NCBI RefSeq assembly: GCF_011927955.1
Contig: NZ_JAATJN010000001.1
Location: 2,170,001-2,234,000 of the forward strand
Source: Brevibacterium marinum
GTDB lineage: Bacteria; Actinomycetota; Actinomycetes; Actinomycetales; Brevibacteriaceae
Reading direction: 5' to 3'
Length of the DNA: 64,000 nucleotides
The position numbers were made by a program, and so were the translations under genes. Positions 34,701 through 43,340 of this stretch are shown piece by piece. Each line of letters starts with the position of its first letter. Position 1 is the first letter of the stretch. The notes beneath the pieces are model-generated. The model was not told where the DNA came from, made no database searches, and saw nothing but the letters and a program-made list of their open reading frames with translations.

Positions 34701-35909
34701 ATGTTCATGGACATCACCTGGCAGGATCCGGGCACCGGAGCACACGGATTCGTCGTCATCGACACTCTCGTTCGAGGGGCCGCCTCCGGAGGGCTGCGGA
34801 TGCGTGAGGGATGCACCCTGGAGGAGGTGCGGGGCCTGGCGCAGGCGATGACCCGCAAGGAGGCGATCCACTTCCGACCGGGTCGAGCCTACGTCCCGAT
34901 CGGAGGTGCGAAGGGAGGCATCGACTTCGACCCACGGGACCCGAGGGCCAAGCACGTCCTCGAACGATTCCTCATCGCCGTGAATCCGATCATGCGCAGC
35001 TATTGGGCACTCGGTGAGGACCTCGGAGTCCGCCAGAGCGACATCGACGACATCGTCTCCTCCCGCGGGCTCGGCAGTGCACTGGCGGCGATCGAGAAGC
35101 TGCTCACTGATCCGAGTGCGGCCGCCGAGCGGACCGCCGCGGCATTCGGCACCGTCGTCGACGGCCTGTCCCAGGACGAACTCGTCGGCGGACTCGGCGT
35201 GGCCACCTCGGCGATCACTACACTTGCGGCCCAGGGGTCGGATCCGGCAACCGCTTCCGCAGTGATCCAGGGATTCGGATCGATGGGTGGGGCGAGCGCC
35301 CGGTTCCTCGCCGAGGCGGGGGTGCGGATCGTCGGCATCGCCGACGCCGACGGGTTCGTGACCAACCCGGCCGGCCTCGACGTCGAGACCCTGTTGGCGA
35401 CCCGCGATCCCTTCGGCGGCATCGACCGCTCGGCCCTGCGTCCCGGCGACAGCGACGGTGATCGCGAGGGCTGGCTGAGTGCCGACTGCGATGTGCTCGT
35501 GCCCGCCGCGGTCAGCTACGCGATCACGGCCGAGAACTGTGATGCCGTCAATGCCGGGCTCATCGTCGAAGCCGCGAACATGCCCGTGCTGCCCGCGGCC
35601 GAGTCTCGGCTGCGAGACCGCGGGGTGACGGTGGTGCCCGACTTCCTCGCGAACTCCGGCACGAACGCTTGGTGGTGGTGGGTGACGTTCGGCGACGTCG
35701 ACGGCGGCTGGGAGGACACCCGCCGGCTGGTGACCACGACTCTGCGTGAGCTCACGGAAGACGTGCTGAGAGAGGCCGATCGGCGACATATCTCCGTCAG
35801 GCAGGCTGCTCAGGCACGGGTCGATGCCAATCTCGAACGGCTGCGGGCGCCGGCCGGCCCCGAAGCCGGGGCCGCTGCTGAGGTGGCCGACACGATGGTC
35901 GGACCCTAG
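34701..35909 (+). CDS. Glu/Leu/Phe/Val dehydrogenase family protein
   Basis: A 402-residue NAD(P)-dependent amino acid dehydrogenase homologue. The substrate domain shows RGAASGGLRMREGCTLEEV, MTRKEAIHF and PIGGAKGGIDFDP (catalytic Lys), and the acidic site GEDLGVRQSDIDD. The Rossmann domain is VIQGFGSMGGASARFL. The usual NAGGV motif after VVPDFLAN is replaced by SGTNAWWWWVTFGDV, so substrate range probably differs from glutamate or leucine dehydrogenase. It heads a four-gene operon; the next gene starts five bases on. Confidence 0.88.
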   Translation: MFMDITWQDPGTGAHGFVVIDTLVRGAASGGLRMREGCTLEEVRGLAQAMTRKEAIHFRPGRAYVPIGGAKGGIDFDPRDPRAKHVLERFLIAVNPIMRSYWALGEDLGVRQSDIDDIVSSRGLGSALAAIEKLLTDPSAAAERTAAAFGTVVDGLSQDELVGGLGVATSAITTLAAQGSDPATASAVIQGFGSMGGASARFLAEAGVRIVGIADADGFVTNPAGLDVETLLATRDPFGGIDRSALRPGDSDGDREGWLSADCDVLVPAAVSYAITAENCDAVNAGLIVEAANMPVLPAAESRLRDRGVTVVPDFLANSGTNAWWWWVTFGDVDGGWEDTRRLVTTTLRELTEDVLREADRRHISVRQAAQARVDANLERLRAPAGPEAGAAAEVADTMVGP

Positions 35910-35913
35910 AATC

Positions 35914-38052
35914 ATGGATCGGTTCTTCGACCCCTCCAGCGTGGCCATCCTCGGGGCGTCGAACGACCCCGCGAAATGGGGATTCTGGCTCTCCGCCGGT
36001 GCCCTCAGAGGTGCCGAGAGGCGCCGGGTGCACCTCATCAACTCACGAGTGGCCTCGATTCAGGCCCAACCCACCTACGCGAGCCTCGGCGATCTGCCGG
36101 AGGTTCCGGAGCTGCTGGTGGTCTCGATCCCCGGCAGCGGGGTCCACTCGGTCGTCACGGAAGCGCTGGATGCCGGGGTCGGGGCCTTCCTCATCGTCTC
36201 GGCCCGGGTCCCCGACGCCGCCGATCTTGCCGCCCGCATCGTCTCCGCCGGTGCCCGCCTCATCGGCCCGTCATCGCTGGGCATCGTCGATTCGGGCAAC
36301 GATCTGCTTCTGGCCTGGGGCAACTTCACCCCCGGGTCCCTGGCCGTCGTGACGCAGAGCGGCCAGTTGGGAACGGAGATCGCGACCCTGTCCGCGCGCA
36401 GCGGGCTGGGCATCTCCCGCTTCGCCTCCATCGGGGGACAGTCCGACGTTCGGGCCGCAGAGGTCCTCAACACCCTCGTCGACGACGTCGACACCACCCA
36501 GGTGGTCATCTACCTCGAGTCCTTCACCGGCGGAAGCGCACTCGTTACCGCCATGCAGGGACTGCGTGCGGCCGGAAAGCCCACGATGATACTGACTACG
36601 GGCCAATCGGACGCCGGTGCCAGGCTCGCCCGCTCACACACCGGCTCGCTCACCTCGGCGAGGGACACCGTCGATGCGGCCTGTCGCGCCGCCGGCGCCA
36701 TCCGACTGGATACGCCGGTCGAAGCCGTCGAACTCGCCGGATACTTCGCCACATCCTGGCTGCCCGCAGGCAGGAGACTCGCCATCATCTCGGACTCCGG
36801 CGGGCAGGGAGCCATCGCCGCGGACCGGGCCGAGAGCCACGGGCTGAGCGTCGACGTCCTTTCCACACCCACCCGCCTGCGCGTCGAAGAGCACCTGCCA
36901 CAGGCCGGGCACATCGACAATCCGATCGATCTCGACGGGGCGGGGGAAGCGGATCTGTCGGTCCACTCCTCACTTGTCGACGCCCTCCTGCGCGACGACA
37001 CGATCGACGCCGTCGTCCTCAGCGGCTACTTCGGCTGCTACGGCGAGGACGTCGCTGCTCTTCTGGACGCGGAGCTGGCCGAGGTCGATCGGCTGGGCGA
37101 GGTCGTGCGAACTCACCGCAAACCCCTCATCGTCCACTCGATGAGTGCCGACTCCCAGGCCGTCGCGGCGCTGTGGCAGAACTCGATACCCGTCTACACC
37201 TCGATCGAATCGGCCATGCGAGTCATCGCGCGCGCCGGCTTCTACGCCGCGCATTCGGGCCGCATCACCGAGGCCCTGGAGCAGTCGGGGCCGGTCACCC
37301 CATGGGGGACCGGCTATGGCGCTGCCCGGAACACGCTCACGGCGGCCGGGGTCCCGATGCCGCGAGCCATGACCCTGAATCGCGGAACCGAACTCGCCGA
37401 GGCGCTGGCACAGTCCGGACTGACCCCGCCGTTCGTGCTCAAGGCCGGGTGGCCCGCGCACAAGACCGAACTCGGGGCCATCGCCCTCGGATTGGGCGAT
37501 GCCGCAGCGCTCGAGCACGCCCATGGGGAGATGATCGGCCGACTCGGCGAGGGCGAGTACATCGTCGAAGAGATGGACACCCGCGACGAGGTCGTCGAGA
37601 TCCTCGTCGGCGGGCGACGGGACGAGAAATTCGGGCCGATCGTGATGGTCGGTGCGGGCGGGACCGAGACCGAACTCTACGGAGACACGTGGCTGGAACT
37701 GGCACCGGTCTCGCACGCGGAAGCCCTCGATATGATCTCCCGACTCACCTGCTACCGGCTCCTCACCGGGTGGCGGGGCAGGACGGCGGCGGACCTCGAC
37801 GAGCTGGCCGAGATCATCGTCTCCGTCTCCCGCCTCATCGCGGGGCACAATGAGATCCAGGAGATCGAGATCAACCCGGTCCGGGTCACCCCCGCCGGAG
37901 CACTCGCGGTCGACGCGCTCGTCGTGACCGACCGCGGCAGTGACGAGACCGACAGCGATGACGAGAACGACTGCAGTCACGACAGCGGCGGCCGCGGTGA
38001 TGCCGCGACCGAGACCGACGACCGCGGTGACGACGAGAAGGAGCCACAATGA
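35914..38052 (+). CDS. ADP-forming acyl-CoA synthetase (fused subunits)
   Basis: A 712-residue NDP-forming acyl-CoA ligase. Order of domains: CoA-binding (FFDPSSVAILGASNDPAKWG), succinyl-CoA-ligase-like (AVVTQSGQLGTEIATLSA, with the phospho-His region ARSHTGSLTSARD near residue 240), a flavodoxin-like middle domain (IDNPIDLDGAGEADLS), and a C-terminal ATP-grasp domain (PFVLKAGWPAHKTELG, VGAGGTETELYGDTWLELAP). Such enzymes interconvert acid + CoA + ATP with acyl-CoA. The tail of about 35 residues is Asp/Glu-rich with repeats. The stop overlaps the next ATG (ATGA). Confidence 0.92.
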   Translation: MDRFFDPSSVAILGASNDPAKWGFWLSAGALRGAERRRVHLINSRVASIQAQPTYASLGDLPEVPELLVVSIPGSGVHSVVTEALDAGVGAFLIVSARVPDAADLAARIVSAGARLIGPSSLGIVDSGNDLLLAWGNFTPGSLAVVTQSGQLGTEIATLSARSGLGISRFASIGGQSDVRAAEVLNTLVDDVDTTQVVIYLESFTGGSALVTAMQGLRAAGKPTMILTTGQSDAGARLARSHTGSLTSARDTVDAACRAAGAIRLDTPVEAVELAGYFATSWLPAGRRLAIISDSGGQGAIAADRAESHGLSVDVLSTPTRLRVEEHLPQAGHIDNPIDLDGAGEADLSVHSSLVDALLRDDTIDAVVLSGYFGCYGEDVAALLDAELAEVDRLGEVVRTHRKPLIVHSMSADSQAVAALWQNSIPVYTSIESAMRVIARAGFYAAHSGRITEALEQSGPVTPWGTGYGAARNTLTAAGVPMPRAMTLNRGTELAEALAQSGLTPPFVLKAGWPAHKTELGAIALGLGDAAALEHAHGEMIGRLGEGEYIVEEMDTRDEVVEILVGGRRDEKFGPIVMVGAGGTETELYGDTWLELAPVSHAEALDMISRLTCYRLLTGWRGRTAADLDELAEIIVSVSRLIAGHNEIQEIEINPVRVTPAGALAVDALVVTDRGSDETDSDDENDCSHDSGGRGDAATETDDRGDDEKEPQ

Positions 38053-39779
38053 CAGAGGAACGGGCCGAGATCACCGGTGGCGCACACCTGGCCCGTGCGC
38101 TGAGAGCCGAGGGAATCACACGGGTCTTCGGGATCCCAGGGACGCACAACCTCGAGATCTTCGCACAGCTGGCGGCCGAGGACATCGAGATCATCACGCC
38201 TCGACACGAACAGGGCGCCGGGTTCATGGCAGACGGCGCCGCCCGCGCCTCCGGCGAAGTGCAGGTCGTCGTCACCACGACGGGGCCGGCTGTGCTCAAC
38301 GCCCTGACCGCGCTGCTTCAGTCCTTCACCGACTCGGTCCCCGTCCTGCTCATCGGCCCCGGCATGCCCCTGACCCACCCCGGGCGGGGCAATGGGCTCC
38401 TCCATGAGGTGCGCAATCAGAGCCAGGCGATCGAAGCGATCCTCGGCGACAGCCACCGGGTGACGAGTCCCGGCGAGGTGTCGCTGGCACTCGGGCAGGC
38501 CCTGTCGACGATGCGGACCGGTCGCGCCCGCCCCGCCTACATCGAGATTCCGCTCGACCTCATCGAGACGGAGGGACCAGGATGGCTGCACCCGGCGGTG
38601 ACCCGAGGTGTCCCGGCACCCGAACCCTCGGCCATCAGATCCGCCGCAGAGGCGCTGGCGGGCTCCCAGCGCCCCCTCCTCATCGTCGGTGCAGGGGCCC
38701 GCAGTGCCGGACCGGAGATCGAAGAGCTCTCCGAGGCGCTCGGAGCCGGGGTGATCCTGTCCTCGAATGCCAAGGGCACGATCGACGACGGGTTCGAGAA
38801 CTGCCTCGGCGCCATCGGAGTCCTCGAGGAGCTGCCCGACCTGCTCGGCGCCGCCGACGCAGTCGTGGCCATCGGCACGGAACTCGCGCCCAGCGATTTC
38901 TGGCCCGAACCCTTGCCGCTGCCGCACACGGTCGTGCGCATCGACCTCGACGAGATCCAGATGCTGCGCAACGCCCGCGTCACCCACCCGATCCCGGCCC
39001 ACGCCAAGGACTCGACGACCGCCCTGACACACCGACTGCAGCAGACCAGATCGCCCAGCCTCTCACAGTCGGCACTCGAGTGGCTGCGCAGTCGGCAGGA
39101 GACGATCGCTGCGGCAGCCGCGAACGACGGTACACCCTGGGCAATTCTCAGCGGAGCACTCAACGACTACACCGCCTCGGCGGAATCGACTGTCATCGTT
39201 GCCGCGGATTCCACGATGTGCTGCTACTACGGAGTCCAGACCGGATGGAACGCCCGCCGAGGCGACCGCTTCCTCTACCCTGCGGGAGCCGGAACACTGG
39301 GCTACGGTCTGCCGGCCGGGATCGGGGCGAAACTCGCCGTCCCCGAGTCCACGGTCGTGGCGATCGAGGGCGACGGCGGTGCGATGTTCACGATCACCGA
39401 ACTCGCCGCCGCGGTGCAGGCGCGGGTGTCGCTGACCCTCATCATCGTCGACAACGGCGGCTACGGCGAGATCCGGAACGAGATGGCCGATCGCGGTGAC
39501 ACTCCTGCGGGTGTGGCACTGCTGGGACCCGACTTCCCCGCCTTGGCGAGATCGATGGGCGCTCGCGGCCACCACATCGATACGCGCGCTCAGCTGCTGT
39601 CGGCGCTGAGGGACGCGGAGGACTTCGCCGGACCGAGCCTCATCCACATGACCGAGGACTCACGAGCCGCGACCGACATGCTGGGCCGGTCCCGGGACAA
39701 CGACGAATCCCGGCAGCACGACCGACCCCGAGACGCCCACGACCGGCCCCGGAAGAACGAGGAGAGCGATCTGACATGA
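38049..39779 (+). CDS. TPP-dependent 2-oxoacid decarboxylase/acetolactate synthase-like enzyme
   Basis: A 576-residue three-domain thiamine diphosphate enzyme. The Pyr domain has RVFGIPGTHNLEIFAQL and the catalytic Glu in TPRHEQGAGFMADGAA. The central domain follows (RPLLIVGAGARSAG), and the PP domain has GDGGAMFTITELAAA to VDNGGYGEIRNEM for Mg-TPP binding. PLTHPGRGNGLLHEVRNQ resembles 2-ketoarginine (5-guanidino-2-oxopentanoate) decarboxylases of the AruI type more than biosynthetic IlvB, which fits its place after an amino acid dehydrogenase. The tail has HDRPRDAHDRPR repeats. ATGA overlaps on both sides. Confidence 0.85.
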   Translation: MTEERAEITGGAHLARALRAEGITRVFGIPGTHNLEIFAQLAAEDIEIITPRHEQGAGFMADGAARASGEVQVVVTTTGPAVLNALTALLQSFTDSVPVLLIGPGMPLTHPGRGNGLLHEVRNQSQAIEAILGDSHRVTSPGEVSLALGQALSTMRTGRARPAYIEIPLDLIETEGPGWLHPAVTRGVPAPEPSAIRSAAEALAGSQRPLLIVGAGARSAGPEIEELSEALGAGVILSSNAKGTIDDGFENCLGAIGVLEELPDLLGAADAVVAIGTELAPSDFWPEPLPLPHTVVRIDLDEIQMLRNARVTHPIPAHAKDSTTALTHRLQQTRSPSLSQSALEWLRSRQETIAAAAANDGTPWAILSGALNDYTASAESTVIVAADSTMCCYYGVQTGWNARRGDRFLYPAGAGTLGYGLPAGIGAKLAVPESTVVAIEGDGGAMFTITELAAAVQARVSLTLIIVDNGGYGEIRNEMADRGDTPAGVALLGPDFPALARSMGARGHHIDTRAQLLSALRDAEDFAGPSLIHMTEDSRAATDMLGRSRDNDESRQHDRPRDAHDRPRKNEESDLT

Positions 39780-40942
39780 GCTACACACCCTGGCCGCTGA
39801 CCGATGAGCAGAACGACATCATCGAACTGTGTCGGACCTTCGCGAAAGACAGGATTCGTCCGGCAGCGCGAGCCGTCGACGAAGCCGATACCCAGTCGCC
39901 GGTCGAACTGTTCCGTGAGGCGGCACGCGTGGGCATCACCGACTTCATGATCCCCGAAGAGTACGGGGGTGGCGGATTCACCGACGTCTTCACCCAATGC
40001 CTCGTTCAGGAGCAGCTGTGCTTCGGAGACCCCGGCATCGGCAATCTCCTGTGTTCCAACGGGTTCTTCGCCGATCCGATCCTCGCGCTGGGAACCACGG
40101 ACCAGAAGGAGATGTGGCTGAGTCCGCTGACCGGGCCCGACCCGAACCTCACCGCGCTGGCAACGACCGAACCGGGTTCCGGATCCGACTCGGCCTCGAT
40201 CACCACTCGGGCGACAGCCGTCGACGGAGGGTACGTCCTCAACGGGCAGAAGGCCTGGATCTCGAACGCGGGGCTGGCCGACAGCTACGTCGTCTTCGCG
40301 AAGACGGATCCCTCGCAGCGCTCCCGCGGGGTCAGCGCCTTCCTCCTGCCCCGCGAGACCTCGGGCATGGATTTCGGGGCACCGATGAAGAAGATGGGCC
40401 AGCGCGCGATCGTGTGTCGCGAGATCTTCTTCGACGATGCATTCGTGCCCACGGACAACCGCCTCGGCGAGGAGGGACAGGGCTTCTACGGGCTTATGCG
40501 CACCTTCGACATCTCCCGTGTGGTCCTCGGCGCTGCGGCACTGGGCACGGCCAGGGCCGCCTACGAATACGCCCGCGACTATGCACGGGATCGCACACAG
40601 TTCGGCTCACCGGTCATCGATCACCAGGCCGTGGGCTTCCGCCTGGCGGACATGGCGTCGCGGATCGACGCTGCTTGGCTGCAGGTCCTCAACGCGGCGC
40701 GGATGATCGATGCGGGCGGTGACGTGCCACGGGAGACGGTCACCGCCTCGGCGGCGATGGCGAAGCTGGGCGCCTCCGAGACGGCGATGTTCTGCACCTG
40801 GGCTGGAGTCCAGACCTTGGGAGGTTGGGGGTACTCCCGCGAACACCCGGTCGAGCAGTGGATGCGCGATGCCAAACTCGAGGAGATCGAGGAGGGCACC
40901 TCGGACATCATGCGGCTGCTCATCTCACGCAACCTGCCGTGA
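39776..40942 (+). CDS. Acyl-CoA dehydrogenase
   Basis: A 388-residue FAD enzyme introducing a 2,3 double bond in an acyl-CoA. Family motifs: MIPEEYGGGGFTDV, ATTEPGSGSDSASI, KAWISNAGLADSYVVFAKT, RTQFGSPVIDHQAVGF and VQTLGGWGYSREHPVEQW. The catalytic Glu is in LEEIEEGTSDIMRLLI. It is the last gene of the operon and overlaps the decarboxylase by four bases. Together with the ligase it implies oxidation of the acid formed upstream. The chain specificity cannot be told. Confidence 0.93.
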   Translation: MSYTPWPLTDEQNDIIELCRTFAKDRIRPAARAVDEADTQSPVELFREAARVGITDFMIPEEYGGGGFTDVFTQCLVQEQLCFGDPGIGNLLCSNGFFADPILALGTTDQKEMWLSPLTGPDPNLTALATTEPGSGSDSASITTRATAVDGGYVLNGQKAWISNAGLADSYVVFAKTDPSQRSRGVSAFLLPRETSGMDFGAPMKKMGQRAIVCREIFFDDAFVPTDNRLGEEGQGFYGLMRTFDISRVVLGAAALGTARAAYEYARDYARDRTQFGSPVIDHQAVGFRLADMASRIDAAWLQVLNAARMIDAGGDVPRETVTASAAMAKLGASETAMFCTWAGVQTLGGWGYSREHPVEQWMRDAKLEEIEEGTSDIMRLLISRNLP

Positions 40943-41060
40943 GGCGGGCGATCCGTCGTGGGAAGGCGAAATCTGCCGTGAGACGGCGCAATCGGTTGTG
41001 GGACGGCACAATCGGTTGTGAGGCGGCGCATTCGTCTCTGAAGTGGCGCGACATTTTCCG
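40942..41060. repeat. Six tandem units of 19-20 bp starting at the stop codon
   Basis: Units start at 40942 (19 bp), 40961, 40981, 41001, 41021 and 41041, for example AGACGGCGCAATCGGTTGTG and GGACGGCACAATCGGTTGTG. The first unit begins on the last base of the acyl-CoA dehydrogenase stop codon. They differ by several substitutions, so the array is not newly formed. Confidence 0.9.
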
Positions 41061-41103
41061 AGATCACTTCTCGTCATCTGGAATAGGGCGTGCCGTAGCC
41101 CTG

Positions 41104-41133
41104 TTGTCCCTAGTGAGACCCTGATATAGGGTC
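41104..41133 (+). promoter_or_regulatory. Putative sodA promoter/operator
   Basis: TTGTCC (41104-41109) precedes TATAGG (41125-41130) by 15 bases. The inverted repeat GACCCT-GATAT-AGGGTC (41117-41133) overlaps the -10 box, so a repressor or redox regulator could act here. The sodA ATG is 52 bases downstream. Confidence 0.5.
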
Positions 41134-41185
41134 GAAAACAAGCCGCCGACTCTGGCGGACATCAATTCTCATCAGGAGGAATCTC

Positions 41186-41812
41186 ATGGCTGAGCAGTAC
41201 ACACTTCCGGAACTGCCCTACGACTACTCCGCTCTCGAGCCGCACATCTCGGCTCGCATCATGGAGCTGCATCACGACAAGCACCACGCAACCTACGTCA
41301 AGGGTGCGAACACCGCCGTTGAACAGCTGGCCGAAGCCCGCGAGTCCGGCAACCTCGCCAACGTGCCGAAGCTGACCCGCGACCTCGCGTTCAACCTCGG
41401 CGGACACGTCAACCACTCGATCTTCTGGAACAACATGTCCCCGGACGGCGGCGACAAGCCCGTCGGCGAACTCGCAGCGGCCATCGACGACCAGTTCGGC
41501 TCCTTCGACAAGTTCCGTGAGCACTTCACCACGGCAGCCACCACGATTCAGGGATCCGGCTGGGCCGTGCTCGTCTACGATCAGCTCGGTGGAAACCTCT
41601 TCATCGAGCAGCTCAAGGACCAGCAGTCGGACATCCAGCTCGGCGGAACCCCGGTTCTTCAGCTCGACATGTGGGAGCACGCCTTCTACCTCGACTACCA
41701 GAACGTCAAGCCTGACTACGTCAAGGCATGGTGGAACATCGTCAACTGGGCGGATGCAGGCGCACGCTTCGACCGTGCCGTCGCTCAGACCAAGGGCCTC
41801 CTGCTCGGCTGA
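41186..41812 (+). CDS. sodA: Superoxide dismutase, Mn/Fe type
   Basis: A 208-residue cytoplasmic enzyme disproportionating superoxide. Metal ligands are His in [13 protein letters not shown] and HVNHSIFW, and Asp/His in [14 protein letters not shown]. The region [16 protein letters not shown] and [10 protein letters not shown] are typical. Mn versus Fe use cannot be decided with certainty from sequence. AGGAGG precedes the ATG. A strong terminator follows. Confidence 0.97.
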   Translation: MAEQYTLPELPYDYSALEPHISARIMELHHDKHHATYVKGANTAVEQLAEARESGNLANVPKLTRDLAFNLGGHVNHSIFWNNMSPDGGDKPVGELAAAIDDQFGSFDKFREHFTTAATTIQGSGWAVLVYDQLGGNLFIEQLKDQQSDIQLGGTPVLQLDMWEHAFYLDYQNVKPDYVKAWWNIVNWADAGARFDRAVAQTKGLLLG

Positions 41813-41856
41813 TCGGTTGAACTGATCGCAGCTGTTGCAGCTGCATAACCCCTTCA

Positions 41857-41896
41857 AGGCGGCCCGGGAACCTCGCGGACGGTTCCCGGGCCGCCT
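41857..41896 (+). terminator. Intrinsic terminator after sodA
   Basis: AGGCGGCCCGGGAACC (41857-41872) and GGTTCCCGGGCCGCCT (41881-41896) form a perfect 16-bp stem with loop TCGCGGAC, 45 bases after the stop codon. Confidence 0.8.
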
Positions 41897-41958
41897 CGTG
41901 TGTCCACAACTCCGATCACACGACCACCCTCCCGTGAGCGCCAGCGAAATCCCAGCAT

Positions 41959-42008
41959 CCTTCTGGGCGCTCAGCAACCCGTCGACAGGTTGCTGAGCGC
42001 CCAGAAGG
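41959..42008. repeat. 21-bp-arm hairpin of the GCTCAGCAACC family
   Basis: CCTTCTGGGCGCTCAGCAAC+C (41959-41979) is perfectly complementary to 41988-42008, with loop CGTCGACA. The stem core and the GTCG-containing loop match the hairpin at 15897-15956. It lies between sodA and dapB, 125 bases before dapB. Confidence 0.85.
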
Positions 42009-42132
42009 TTGCCGGAATCGGCGAGGTGGGTGAGGGCATCGACGCTGTTGGCCACATCACCGGATGACGACCGCAGGGTGCCGAGTCGTTAGACTGGCCT
42101 GCGGAGATCGTCGAGCAAGGAGTTACGAACTT

Positions 42133-42882
42133 ATGAATGCGATTCGAGTAGCCGTCATCGGAGCACAGGGCCGTATGGGTGCCCAAGCCGTCGACGCCAT
42201 CACAGAGGCCGAAGGCCTCGAACTCGTCGCGACCCTGGGCAGCAGCGACTCGCTGGAGGGCGTGCTCGACAAGGACATCGACGTCGCGGTCGAACTCACC
42301 GTCCCCGCAGCCACCGAGGCGAATGTGCGCTTCCTCGTCGAGCACGAGATCGACACCGTCGTGGGCACGACCGGCTGGGACGCGCAGAAGCTGTCCGGGC
42401 TCGAAGACCTGCTGAAGGACCACTCGGACACGGCTGTGCTCATCGCTCCCAACTTCTCGATCGGCGCGGTCCTGGCGATGCGCTTCGCGGAGCTGGCCGC
42501 ACCGTACTTCGACTCCGCCGAGGTGGTCGAAATCCATCACCCCCGCAAGCTCGACGCCCCGTCAGGAACCGCCAACCACACCGCCCAGCGGATCGCCGCT
42601 GCCCGGAAGGACGCAGGGCTGCCTGACGTTCCCGACGCGACGGAGATGGATCCCGACGGCGCCCGGGGTGCCGTCGTCGATGGCATCCACGTGCACGCGA
42701 TCCGCCAGCAGGGCATGACCGCCTCGGAGGAGATCCACTTCGGCTCGAGCGGTGAAGCGCTGACGATCCGGACCGACTCGCTGTCCACCTCGGCGTTCAT
42801 GCCGGGAATCGTCACAGCCGTGCGGTCGATCTCTGAGTACACCGGCCTGGTGCACGGCCTCGAGAACATGCTCGACCTCTGA
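42133..42882 (+). CDS. dapB: 4-hydroxy-tetrahydrodipicolinate reductase
   Basis: A 249-residue NAD(P)H enzyme of lysine/diaminopimelate synthesis. The Rossmann motif is VAVIGAQGRMG, the linker is TTGW, and the substrate region is APNFSIGAVLAMRF with the signature EIHHPRKLDAPSGTA. The catalytic His/Lys pair is in that signature. ATG 42133 has AAGGAG 10 bases upstream. A membrane protein gene overlaps its stop (TGATG). dapA, the preceding step, is 6.9 kb downstream. Confidence 0.97.
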   Translation: MNAIRVAVIGAQGRMGAQAVDAITEAEGLELVATLGSSDSLEGVLDKDIDVAVELTVPAATEANVRFLVEHEIDTVVGTTGWDAQKLSGLEDLLKDHSDTAVLIAPNFSIGAVLAMRFAELAAPYFDSAEVVEIHHPRKLDAPSGTANHTAQRIAAARKDAGLPDVPDATEMDPDGARGAVVDGIHVHAIRQQGMTASEEIHFGSSGEALTIRTDSLSTSAFMPGIVTAVRSISEYTGLVHGLENMLDL

Positions 42883-43340
42883 TGTCGAAGGCCAAGATCG
42901 GGGCGATCATCGTCTCCGTCCTGCTCGTCTTCTACTTCGTTCTGATGGGACAGCGGGCGTGGATTCTGGTCAGAGAACCCGATCTGGTTCCCCGGATCAT
43001 GGGCATCGCCCTTTTCGTCCTGCCCATCATCGGTGCCTGGACCCTGGTGGTGGAGCTGATGTTCGGTGCCCGGTCGGAGAAGCTGGCACGCATCCTCGCA
43101 TCCGAGGGCGGGCTGCCCGTCGACGACCTGCCGCGCACCCCGGGCGGACGGATCATTCGCGAATCCGCAGATGAGGCCTTCGGTCAGTACCAGTCGGAGG
43201 CCGAGGCAGCTCCCGAGGATTGGCGGTCATGGTTCCGACTGTCCTGTGCCTACGACGCATGCGGAGATCGCAAGCGCGCCAGGTCGACGATGCGCCACGC
43301 GATCAGTCTGTTTCGGGCGGGCGCGAAACAGACTACCTGA
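42882..43340 (+). CDS. Small membrane protein with TPR-like C-terminus
   Basis: A 152-residue protein. Two hydrophobic segments (IGAIIVSVLLVFYFVLMG and MGIALFVLPIIGAWTLVVEL) are followed by a cytoplasmic part in which EDWRSWFRLSCAYDACGDR+KRARSTMRHAI has the look of one TPR-type helical pair. Similar proteins are common after dapB in actinobacteria; none has a known function to my knowledge. Its ATG overlaps the dapB stop, so it is translationally coupled. Its last 8 bases overlap the convergent next gene. Confidence 0.75.
   Translation: MSKAKIGAIIVSVLLVFYFVLMGQRAWILVREPDLVPRIMGIALFVLPIIGAWTLVVELMFGARSEKLARILASEGGLPVDDLPRTPGGRIIRESADEAFGQYQSEAEAAPEDWRSWFRLSCAYDACGDRKRARSTMRHAISLFRAGAKQTT

Noticed and set aside
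34533-36041. N-terminal extension of the transposase frame through the dehydrogenase region
   Set aside because: The extension crosses the element's right end and runs antisense to the dehydrogenase; a ribosome site and start lie inside the element.
40942-41060. Possible CRISPR array at the 20-bp repeats
   Set aside because: Units are contiguous without spacers, diverged, and no cas genes are present; the same holds for the other arrays.
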